The notes beneath the pieces are model-generated. The model was not told the origin of the DNA. It saw only the letters and a program-made list of their open reading frames with translations, and made no database searches. A program made the position numbers and the translations under genes. This document shows positions 1 to 6,500 of a stretch of 10,495 nt of DNA, piece by piece (within the stretch, counting starts at the first letter, position 1; every line of letters begins with the position of its first letter). This stretch comes from Baffinella frigidus (Eukaryota; Cryptophyceae; Cryptomonadales; Baffinellaceae): NCBI GenBank assembly GCA_026770585.1, contig MU646462.1:256600-267094 (forward strand). Reading direction: 5' to 3'.

Positions 1-41
1 CACCCCACACCCCAAACCCCAAACCCTTACCCCCAAAACAG

Positions 42-134
42 GCGGTTAATCTTCAACGGGTCCTACTGCACGGCGGAGGGCCACTTTTGCCAGTACTCAG
101 TCCACGTTTGCCGAAACGGCCAGGTGCAACCCTC
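42..134 (+). CDS. Internal exon of an unidentified plus-strand gene (Cys-containing)
   Basis: The exon follows a C-rich tract ending in ACAG (to 41) and stops at a strong donor, GTAAGT (135-140). It is open in the frame starting at base 43 and encodes 30 residues beginning RLIFNGSYCTAEGHFC and ending CRNGQVQP. Three cysteines lie seven positions apart. It enters and leaves in phase 2 (93 bp), so it could be skipped or duplicated without a frameshift. Most codons end in G or C, as in the VTC exons further right. I do not recognise the protein family. The last exon at 1490-1558 does not join directly in phase, so at least one more exon would be needed if both belong to one gene. The exon call rests on the splice sites and codon use. 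Confidence 0.5.
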
Positions 135-210
135 GTAAGTCAACTTTGTCCCGCAACGGCCACCTCTTAAGTCAACTCTCTCCCGAAACGGCCAGGAGCA
201 ACCCTGGTGC
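135..210 (+). repeat. Damaged echoes of the 3' end of the preceding exon and its donor
   Basis: The last bases of the 42-134 exon (CGAAACGGCCAGGTGCAACC, then the donor GTAAGTCAAC) recur in degraded form: a GCAACGGCCACCTCTTAAGT stretch near 154-173 and CGAAACGGCCAGGAGCAACC near 184-203. The donor-like string with G changed to T (CTTAAGTCAAC) is carried on into the 29-bp repeat at 496-582. This is the same exon-edge duplication seen repeatedly in the VTC gene. Confidence 0.5.
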
Positions 211-216
211 TATTCT

Positions 217-386
217 TATCTCCGATATCGAATGAAAATATTCACTTTCTGCCTCCTCTAAAGTTGATTATCGCCTTGAAATTGTAACCACTTTTGATTT
301 GACACGCCAAAGTTTTTTATTTTCAGGGTGATAATTAACTTTAGACGTGGCAGAACGTGAATATTTTTATTCGATATCGGAGATCA
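217..386. mobile_element. 170-bp MITE-like foldback
   Basis: Arms of about 64 bp (218-281 and 321-384) are inverted copies of each other with few mismatches. They start ATCTCCGATATCGAAT and are separated by a 39-bp AT-rich loop. The pentamer ATTCT lies just outside both ends (212-216 and 387-391) and could be a target-site duplication. No coding capacity. The base composition is much more AT-rich than the flanks, as expected for an insertion. Only one copy was seen in the window. Confidence 0.75.
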
Positions 387-416
387 ATTCTAGCCTCGAC
401 ACAGCTTTACCATTTT

Positions 417-495
417 GATAGGCTAACGTCCTGAAAACCGGGTAGTTAAGCCTACGGTATTGCCTACGGTAGGCCGTAGGGCCCTAGGGGGGGTC
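417..495. mobile_element. Half copy of foldback family F3
   Basis: GATAGGCTAACGTCCTGAAA and the following GGGTAGTTAAGCCTACGGTATTGCC match the left arm of the F3 elements at 4566, 7437 and 8149. The opposite arm is missing, and the sequence runs into CCTAGG-rich DNA and the 29-bp tandem repeat. It looks like a decayed solo end. Confidence 0.6.
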
Positions 496-582
496 CCATG
501 AAACCTAGGTCCCTGTTAAGTCAACCATGAAACCTAGGTCCCTCTTAAGTCAACCATGAAACCTAGGTCCCTCTTAAGTCAA
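496..582. repeat. 29-bp tandem repeat, three copies
   Basis: Three units start at 496, 525 and 554. Each contains the palindromes CCTAGG and CTTAAG (CCATGAAACCTAGGTCCCTC followed by TTAAGTCAA). The first unit differs by one base. The TTAAGTCAAC part resembles the splice donor region GTAAGTCAAC after the exon at 42-134, so the array may have grown from intron-edge sequence. Confidence 0.85.
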
Positions 583-640
583 CTACTTCCCGAGAAGTAG
601 TTGGCTTCCCTTATTTCCCGGCAACACGCCTTCCTTTTCC

Positions 641-940
641 CCCGAGGCGGGCCCATCAGTCCCGAGGCGGGCCCATCAGTCCCGAGGCGGGCCCATCAGT
701 CCCGAGGCGGGCCCATCAGTCCCGAGGCGGGCCCATCAGTCCCGAGGCGGGCCCATCAGTCCCGAGGCGGGCCCATCAGTCCCGAGGCGGGCCCATCAGT
801 CCCGAGGCGGGCCTATCAGTCTCGAGGCGGGCCTATCAGTCTCGAGGCGAGCCTATCAGTCCCGAGGCGGGCCTGTCTCTCCCGAGGCGGGCCTATCAGT
901 CCCGAGGCGGGCCTGTCTCTCCCGAGGCGGGCCTGTCCCA
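641..940. repeat. 20-bp minisatellite, 15 units
   Basis: The unit CCCGAGGCGGGCCCATCAGT occurs eight times without change (641-800), followed by seven diverging units (801-940) with CCTATCAGT, CTCGAGG and CCTGTCTCT variants. The period is exactly 20 bp, so an open frame through it repeats every 20 residues only as a side effect. The core GAGGCGGGCC returns in the minisatellite at 3075-3385 and singly near 2673. Confidence 0.95.
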
Positions 941-966
941 CGCTGTTCTGAGGCGGGGCTGCTGCC

Positions 967-1172
967 TTGAACCCTGAACCCTAAACCTTCAACCCTCAAC
1001 CCTAAATCCTTGGGGGAAAACCTAAACCCTGAACCCTGAACCCTGAACCCTGAACCCTGAACCCTGAACCCTGAACCCTGAACCCTGAACTCCAAACCCC
1101 AAACCCCACCCCCCAAACCCCACCCCGCAAATCTCAAACCCCCAACCCCCAACCCCCAACCCCCAACCCTAA
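967..1172. repeat. Interstitial telomere-like block, CCCTGAA type
   Basis: About ten near-perfect CCCTGAA units (1026-1090) are flanked by CCCTAAA, CCCTCAA, CCCCAAA and CCCCCAA variants. On the other strand these are TTCAGGG and TTTAGGG-like repeats. The block runs up to CAG at 1175-1177, directly before a copy of the last exon of the plus-strand gene, so it looks like intron sequence with a C-rich tract before its acceptor. The apparent minus-strand reading frame through it is repeat-derived. Confidence 0.85.
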
Positions 1173-1177
1173 CCCAG

Positions 1178-1212
1178 GTGAAGGACATACGGCAAGATCA
1201 TGTCCATGAACC
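1178..1212 (+). pseudogene. Damaged copy of the plus-strand gene's last exon
   Basis: After AACCCAG the sequence GTGAAGGACATACGGCAAGA continues TCATGTCCATGAACC. This matches the exon at 1490-1558 but lacks about five bases, which shifts the frame, and it stops matching after 1212. An F1 element begins ten bases further on, at 1222. Unlike the intact copy, it sits behind a long C-rich tract of the normal intron type. Confidence 0.6.
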
Positions 1213-1221
1213 GATGTCCCC

Positions 1222-1326
1222 TATCCCTGAAGTGGCGAGGGGGTCAAAATTGACCCCAAAGAGGTCCTAGGCAGGTCCTAGGGCCCTACGGTAGGGCGTA
1301 TGAGCCTACGCGCCACTTAAGGGATA
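1222..1326. mobile_element. F1 MITE, copy 1 (105 bp)
   Basis: The ends are TATCCCTGAAGTGGCG (1222-1237) and CGCCACTTAAGGGATA (1311-1326), inverted with one mismatch. The interior holds GTCAAAATTGACCCC and a CCTAGG-rich segment with the palindrome CCCTACGGTAGGG. Other F1 copies lie at 2869, 3628, 4195 and 4794. Each end carries TA, which fits either a longer TIR or a TA target duplication as in Tc1/mariner and Stowaway-type elements. Confidence 0.85.
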
Positions 1327-1354
1327 GCCCGCCGCCGCAACAATGTGGAATGCG

Positions 1355-1516
1355 TACCACGAAACATGTTTTGAAGCGAAACGTTGCGTTCTGATGTGCA
1401 GGTGAAGGCCCTGACGCACGGCGTTTTAAAACGAAACGTTTGTACCACGAAACACGTTTTAAAGCGAAACGTTGCGTTCTGATGTGCAGGTGAAGGCCCT
1501 GACGTACGGCAAGATC
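1355..1516 (+). repeat. 88-bp imperfect direct duplication carrying the exon acceptor
   Basis: Units start at 1355 and 1443 with TACCACGAAACAYGTTTT and continue through GCGAAACGTTGCGTTCTGAT and GTGCAG into GTGAAGGCCCTGACG. The first unit breaks off the exon at 1422 (after ACGCACGGC) and falls into GTTTTAAAACG. The second continues into the full exon at 1490. Only the second copy can therefore encode the complete terminal exon. Confidence 0.8.
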
Positions 1517-1558
1517 ATGTCCATGAACCTCAACGCCATCGACTTCTGGATCGACTAG
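1490..1558 (+). CDS. Probable last exon of an unidentified plus-strand gene
   Basis: Behind the acceptor GATGTGCAG the frame reads 22 residues, starting VKALTYGKIMSM and ending NLNAIDFWID, then TAG at 1556-1558. All 22 sense codons end in G or C, which is strong for so short a stretch. Two damaged copies lie upstream (1178 and 1402). Alternatively the frame may extend a little further upstream (ETLRSDVQ), with the acceptor elsewhere. I do not recognise the protein. The gene would converge on the minus-strand VTC-like gene. Confidence 0.5.
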   Translation: MKALTYGKIMSMNLNAIDFWID

Positions 1559-1648
1559 CGTCAAAAGTGGCCCGTGTCCCGTCAAAAGTGGCCCGTGTCC
1601 CGTCAAAAGTGGCCCCTCAGACGTCCCGTCAAAAGTGGCCCTTCAGAC
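1559..1648. repeat. 21-bp tandem repeat after the stop codon
   Basis: CGTCAAAAGTGGCCCGTGTC repeats at 1559, 1580 and 1601, with a fourth, variant unit at 1627. It starts directly after the TAG at 1556-1558. A short minisatellite likewise follows the stop codon of the VTC-like gene (3403-3510). Confidence 0.85.
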
Positions 1649-1837
1649 TCGCGTCAGCCCCCATCAACCACGTGTAGAGCGCTGTGCAGAGAAGTTGGCC
1701 ACGGGAAATAATGGAAAATCGAGAAATTGGAGCCGTTTTGTCAACTTTGGAGAAATTTAGTATTTAGAGTTTCCCGCAAGTTTGCTCCGCGGCGCGGTGA
1801 TGCGAGAGAAAGACAAGGCGTGGTGCCAGGCGTGGCT
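1649..1837 (+). other. Non-repetitive stretch with one coding-like segment
   Basis: Mostly unique, AT-richer sequence without clear repeats. At 1782-1835 the plus strand reads LLRGAVMREKDKAWCQAW with G/C-biased codons, and a CCCGCAAG lies just before it. An F2 end begins at 1838, directly behind this segment. It could be an exon piece interrupted by the insertion, but the reverse frame is also open, so I leave it as a possibility only. Confidence 0.25.
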
Positions 1838-1912
1838 ACAGGGGTACCTCGCTCATAAGAAACCGCCTCCCCCTAGGACCCTACAGTAGCCTATGCCTAG
1901 GGTCCTAGGGGT
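1838..1912. mobile_element. Half copy of foldback family F2
   Basis: It starts TACAGGGGTACCTCGCTCAT and continues AAGAAACCGCCTCCCCCTAGGACCCTACAGTAG, matching the left ends at 2809 and 4002. No matching right end follows. It ends in a local CCTAGG palindrome. Confidence 0.7.
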
Positions 1913-2054
1913 CACAGCGATCCGAAAGCAAACATGCTTTCTCTGCAGATCCCTTCTACGGAACGGCGTGTCGTTGGGCTATGTTGGGAGAAATTAAAAC
2001 CTAAAGGACCTAAAGGATCGCACGCCTCGTGTAGTCCAGAAGGCACGGGAGTAA

Positions 2055-2178
2055 GCTTATCCGGGTTGATGGCAACGAAAATTCCTACACACATTGTTTA
2101 ATATTACTAATAAGAACGAATTGTGTAGTAATTTTCATTGCCATCAAAAGAAAGAAAAATTGGTGTCCCCGGATAAGC
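2055..2178. mobile_element. F4 MITE, copy 1, with an outer inverted repeat
   Basis: The inner arms are TTGATGGCAACGAAAATTCC (2066 on) and, inverted, the stretch ending CATTGCCATCAA (about 2118-2147); both carry ACACA-type ends. An outer pair, GCTTATCCGGG (2055-2065) and CCCCGGATAAGC (2167-2178), encloses it with 17-19 extra bases on the right. The inner element may have inserted into an older foldback. The core GGCAACGAAAATT is shared with the element at 6516. Confidence 0.75.
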
Positions 2179-2216
2179 CCAGCTTCCCCTGAGGGCAGCC
2201 CGCATGGGGCTTACCC

Positions 2217-2358
2217 CGCCACCAACCCTCACAACTTGGGCAAACCGAAAAAGTCAAAACCACCAAATCCCCTTGGAGGCCGTCGGAATCCGGCGGCCTT
2301 CAAGGGGGGTTTTGGAGCCATTTTTCCCGATTTGCTCAGACTGTGAGGGTTGGTGGCG
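2217..2358. mobile_element. 142-bp long-arm foldback
   Basis: The two halves are inverted copies over about 70 bp each. They start CGCCACCAACCCTCACA and end TGTGAGGGTTGGTGGCG, with the centre near 2288 (GGCCGTCGGAATCCGGCGGCC). The arms differ by several small changes, so the element is not recent. The short open frames on both strands here are products of the foldback. The trinucleotide TAC lies near both ends (2212-2214 and 2361-2363), a weak target-duplication candidate. Confidence 0.75.
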
Positions 2359-2528
2359 AGTACAGTCGAATGGCCCGAGGTGGGCTCGTTTTGGACTAGG
2401 TCCCCACTCTGAACAAAGGGAATGGCTGCCGTGACGCGGATTTGCAACTTCGTGTTCTTGGCTATGCAAATAACCACACACCAAAACCTGGCTCCCGCCT
2501 CAGTCTATTTGATCTCGCCGAATTTAAT

Positions 2529-2662
2529 TTCGGACCAAGACAGAATCTGTCCCGCTATCTTAGGCTCCCCATGCGGAAGGTAAGGGTGTATATGCTATTT
2601 TAGGCATCAAATGATGCTATCTTACGCCTTTATATCAGGACAGATTCTGGTATGGTCCGAGA
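2529..2662. mobile_element. Foldback with 25-bp arms
   Basis: TTCGGACCAAGACAGAATCT (from 2529) pairs with AGATTCTGGTATGGTCCGAGA (to 2662). The interior carries GCTATCTTA and GCTATCTTACGC and the small palindrome GCATCAAATGATGC. A related string, GCGTAAGATAGCA, stands alone near 5171. Confidence 0.6.
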
Positions 2663-2808
2663 TGAGATTCCAGAGGCGGGCCCGTCCTAGGACTACAGGG
2701 TGTGGGTATCTAGGCTCCAAGGGCATTTAAGGACGCAAGGTTATGAGGACGTCGGCGTAGATTCACTTCAGCCTCCTTAAGTACATTCACGGAGCCTGTG
2801 GCGCTCAC

Positions 2809-3025
2809 ACAGGGGTACCTCGCTCATACGAAACCGCGCCCCCCTAGGACCCTGCAGCAGGCCTATGCCGACCCTTAAGTGGCCATGCCTACAAATTTGA
2901 GGGCCAAGAGGTCCTAGGCAGGTCCTAGGGCCCTACGGTAGGGCGTATGAGCCTACTGGCCACTTAAGGGATACTGGCCCTACATGTAGGGGAGGGGGGT
3001 TGTCTTATGAGCGAGGTACCCCTGT
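2809..3025. mobile_element. F2 MITE interrupted by an F1 element
   Basis: The F2 left end ACAGGGGTACCTCGCTCATA (2809) and right end TATGAGCGAGGTACCCCTGT (3006-3025) are inverted copies. Between them lies an F1 copy (2869-2973). Without it the F2 element would be about 112 bp, close to the uninterrupted copy at 4002-4123. This nesting shows the order of insertion: F2 first, F1 later. Confidence 0.8.
2869..2973. mobile_element. F1 MITE, copy 2, nested in F2
   Basis: The right end CTGGCCACTTAAGGGATA is intact (2956-2973). The left end is degenerate (CGACCCTTAAGTGGCCATG). The interior AAGAGGTCCTAGGCAGGTCC and the palindrome CCCTACGGTAGGG match the other copies. The length, 105 bp, equals copies 1 and 5. 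Confidence 0.8.
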
Positions 3026-3074
3026 AGAGAGAGAGCGTTGCTTTACTGATCTCATTTCGACGACGGCCCACCCC

Positions 3075-3385
3075 CGTCCCGAGGTGGGCCCGTCCCAGAA
3101 CTCTGTCCAGAGGTGGGCCCGTCCCAGAACTCCGTCCCGAGGTGAGCTCGTCCCTAGGACTCCGTCCTGAGGAGGGCTCGTCCCAAGCCGAGGCGGGCCC
3201 TTCCCAGAACTCCGTCCCGAGGTGGGCCCGCCCTAGGCCTCCGTCCCGAGGCGGGCCCGTCCCGGAACTCTGTCCCGAGGCGGGCTTGTCTCAAGCCGAG
3301 GTGGGGCCTTCCCAAGACTCCACGTCCCGAGGCGGGCCCGTCCTAGGATTCCGTCCTGGGGCGGGCCCGTCCCAGAGCTCCGTCC
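3075..3385. repeat. Degenerate GC-rich minisatellite
   Basis: Units built from CCGTCCCGAGGYGGGCCCGT followed by CCCAGAACTC or CCTAGGACTC repeat about every 30 bp with uneven spacing. The core GAGGYGGGCC is shared with the 20-bp array at 641-940. It lies 3' of the VTC-like gene. A plus-strand frame open from 3142 to 3648 runs through it but is made only of repeat units, antisense exon and MITE end. Confidence 0.85.
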
Positions 3386-3402
3386 TCACCCCTCCTAGCG
3401 CG

Positions 3403-3510
3403 CTATCCGATGACGACAACTTATCCGACGAGGACAACTTATCCGAGGACGGCAACTTATCCGAGGACGGCAACTTATCCGAGGACGGCAACTTATCCGA
3501 GGACGGCAAC
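3403..3510. repeat. 18-bp tandem repeat, six units, next to the VTC stop codon
   Basis: Units of TTATCCGAGGACGGCAAC start at 3403 (variant), 3421 (variant), 3439, 3457, 3475 and 3493. The array abuts the TAA of exon 5 (TTA at 3511-3513 on the plus strand). Read on the minus strand in the gene's frame, the units from 3421 onward each contribute a further TAA, so read-through would stop again at once. Read on the plus strand it gives an acidic NLSEDG repeat, which I consider incidental. Confidence 0.9.
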
Positions 3511-3579
3511 TTAAACGATGGGGATGAACTGGGTGACGAGGATGCCGCTGAGCGCTGTCATGAGCAGCCCGGCCAGAAT
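3511..3579 (-). CDS. VTC1-like exon 5 (helix 3 and stop), distal copy
   Basis: Acceptor CCTGCAG (3580-3586 on the complement), then 22 residues starting ILAGLLMTALSGI and ending LVTQFIPIV, then TAA. Phase 0 entry fits the phase 0 donor of exon 4, giving GPL followed by ILAGLL. It forms the third membrane helix. A second version lies at 3823-3894, closer to exon 4. Over the 16 codons shared by the two, four differences are silent third-position changes and two codons change the residue (L/F and V/A), which is evidence for past selection on this strand and frame. Confidence 0.75.
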   Translation of the reverse strand: MLAGLLMTALSGILVTQFIPIV

Positions 3580-6500
3580 CTGCAGGGAGGGTTTCAAGTT
3601 TATGATGAGGCTTATGTGAATACCCATTATCCCTTAGGTGACCAGTAGGTCATACGCCCTACCGTAGGGCCCTAGGACCTGCCTAGGGCTTCCACGGGCG
3701 ATTATTCACCCGTTGGTCACTTAAGGGATATCACGAAACCCTGAGGGCTGTTAAATTTGATTTGGTTTAAATTAGACTGGGTGTTACAGAGCGGAGTAGG
3801 GGTTAGGGGTTAGGGGTTAGGGTTAAGGGTTCGGGGTTAGGAGATGGGTGGCAAAGATGCCGCTGAGTGCTGTCATGAGCAGTCCAGCGAGAATCTGCAG
3901 GGGGGGGTTCGGGTTCAGGGTTTGGCAGACAGATGACTTGGAGAATCCCGAACAGGACCTGTAGGTAGGGGGATGCCCCCTTAATGCATCGCAGGGGGGG
4001 GTACAGGGGTACCTCGCTCATGAGAAACCGCCCCACCCCAGGACCCTACAGTAGGGCTATGTCTAGTGCCCGACGGTGGTCCCAGGGGGGGGGGCAGTTT
4101 CTCATGAGCGAGGTACCCCTGTAGCGAACGAAGTAGGGGGGGGGGGGCTTTGTTGTGAGCGAGGTACCCCTGTACCGTAAGTGGGCCACTTACGGTATCC
4201 CTCAAGTGCCCAGGTAGTCAAATTTGACGGCCAAGAGGTCCTAGGCAGGTCCTAGGGCCCTACCGTAGGGCGTATGAGTCTTACAGGGGTACCCCTGTAG
4301 GGATCGGGAGAGAGCTGGCGGAAGCGCCGTTTGTTCATGCTTCGCAGGTTTTACGGTTGAGGATTTACAGTTTAGGGTCCAGGGGTTAGGTTTAGGGGTG
4401 AGGAGAGAGGTGAGCTGGAGAAGCACCGTTTATGGATCGCAGGGTTTAGGTTTTAGGTTTTGGGTTTTAGAGTTTAGGGGTTAGGGGTTGGGTTTGGGGG
4501 TGAGGAGATAGGTGACTTGGAGAAGAACCGTTTGTGCATCGTAGGGGGTCACCGTTTACAGATTTCATAGGCTAACGGCCTGAAAATGGGGTAGTTAGGC
4601 ATACGGCATTGCCTAGGACCTCCTACCGTAGGCCGAGGGATCCTAGGACCAAAAAGTCTCGGCCTATGGTAGGAGGTCCTAGGCAATGCCGTAGGCCTAA
4701 CAACCCCATTTTCAGGCCGTTGCCCTATGAGATTACCTCGAATTTCAGAAACCTCACCGCCCCTAGGACCTTAAGGCGGGGGAAAGCACCGTTTATCCCT
4801 TAAGTTGCCAGCGGGTCAAAATTGACCCCCAAGAGGTCCTAGGCAGGTCCTAGGGCCCTACGGTAGGGCGTATGAGCCTACTGGCCACTTAAGGGATAGA
4901 CCCTAAAGCCTAAACTTTGACCCTCAACCCTGCATCGACATCGGCCAAACAGCTGCGGTGGAATGCGTTTTGGGGTGGTTGGTGCGGGGTAGAGAGCGGG
5001 TTTCATACCTGTCGGCTACGAAAACAAAGCAACAATGGCAAAAGTTGACCGAACATCAAACGGAATTTCTCGAGATCAGGTCGGGACATCGGGGAACAAA
5101 AAAAAAGTGAAAATGATTCGTTTTGTGACATGTTATGGGTGGGGGTCGCGATCTTGTCAGAAAATCCATGCGTAAGATAGCATTAAACTTTAGATGGACG
5201 CAAAAATCATGACGATTTTTTCGATTTTCTCGATCCCCCGACCCGAAGTAAATTACGCGCCAAGCCGAAATCTACAATAGGCTTCGGCGATAGTCCCCTG
5301 GTTGAGGGTTTCTGGTTTCGGGTTTCGGATTTCGGGTTTAGGTACCAAAGGGTTTCGGGTTTAGGTACCAAAGACCTTAAGGGTTTCGGGTTCCGGTTGT
5401 GCGGGTTGGGCTATGCACCAAAGGGCCGTAGGGTTTGCCGATAGTCCCCTGGTTGAGGCTCCAATTTCCGTGTTTCGGCCTCCGGATTCCGTGTTTCGAG
5501 TTTCGGGTTTTTCGGGGTTTTCGGGTTGAGGGGTTTTCGGGTTGAGGGGGTTTCGGGTGCATGGGTTTCGGGCGGAAGGGTTAGGCACCAAAGGGCCGTA
5601 AGGTTACCCATACGGTCTAGGTTCTAGGGTTTAGGGTCCAGGGTTTCGGATTTGGGGTGGAGGGGTTATGTACCAAAGGCCCGTAGGGTTGCCCATGCGG
5701 TCTAAGGTCTAGGGTTTCGGATTTGGGGTGGAGGGGTTATGCGGGGTTTTCTGGTCTAGGGGTTTTCTGGTTGAGGGGTTTTCCGGTTGAGGGGGTTTCG
5801 GGTTTCGGGGTTATGCACCAAAGGGCCGTAGGGTTCGTCGATGGTCCCCTGGTTGAGGCGCATGTCCGCGAAGCGCCAGTAGTACACCTCTTCATCCCCG
5901 AACCCTCATTCTCTCAGCTCCTTCACCCTCAACCCTAGTCCCTCCATCAGGATCTATCCCTATCAGGAGGGAGTGGGCCCTAATCAGAAGGGATTGGGCC
6001 CTGGGCCCGTAGGGTTGCCTATGCGGTCTAGAGTCTAGGGGTTCGGGTTTCGGGGGTATGCACCAAAGGGCCGTAGGGTTCGTCGATGGTCCCCTGGTTG
6101 AGGCGCATGTTCGCAATGCGCCAGTAGTACACTTGGACTGCCGTTTCGGGTTCGGGGGTTAGGAGGGTTACGGCTTAGGGCTTAGTGTTGAGGGTGAGTC
6201 AAGCCCCGGATATCCGGTACAACGTGACAAACAGTTGCTGACTTTTGGCGTGTTTCCAAAGCAACAATCCAGTAATTGACTTGAGGTGGTTCTCCGTAGT
6301 GTTCTGAGTGGCACTGGTTCGTCGACGGTCCCCTGGTTGAGGCGCATGTTCGCGATGCGCCAGTAGTACACTTGGACTGCGGTTTGGGGTTTGGGGTTTG
6401 GGGGCTAGGGTTTAGGGTTTAGGGTTTGCAGGAGGGGTCAGTAATTCGAACCAGGCCTAATGCGACCACGGATACACAAAGCCCCTAGGAGGGTCCTCCG

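Larger units (their letters stand above)
3926..4547 (-). repeat. Repeat units with coding-like minus-strand segments, about 100-bp period
   Basis: Related segments lie at 3926-3962, 4303-4350, 4399-4444 and 4501-4547; the last three are spaced close to 100 bp. On the plus strand they share GAGCTGGAGAAGCACCGTTT-like sequence and end TGCATCGCAGGG. On the minus strand they read hydrophobic strings such as TVLLQVTYLLT, TVLLQLTSLLT and VLFGILQVICL, whose tail (CACCTATCTCCTC) resembles the end of the proximal exon 5 (CACCCATCTCCTA). They may be degraded relatives of a last exon or unrelated intron repeats. Telomere-like GGGTTTAGG variants fill the spaces. Confidence 0.4.

Noticed and set aside
641-940. 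CRISPR-like regular repeat
   Set aside because: Units are head to tail with no spacers, and the DNA is eukaryotic.
601-951. 116-codon open frame on the plus strand
   Set aside because: It is the 20-bp minisatellite read through, starts at TTG, and has no splice or codon signal.
856-1188. 110-codon open frame on the minus strand
   Set aside because: It consists of TTCAGGG telomere-like repeats (FRVQGSG strings) and minisatellite.
1286-1606. 106-codon minus-strand frame over the plus-strand terminal exon
   Set aside because: The plus frame has all third positions G or C and a stop at a repeat boundary; the minus frame is made of the 21-bp repeat and MITE sequence.
2204-2484. Overlapping short frames on both strands
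   Set aside because: They come from the two arms of the foldback at 2217-2358 and mirror each other.
4609-4803. 64-codon frame on the plus strand
   Set aside because: It is the F3 palindrome; no codon bias and no homology that I recognise.
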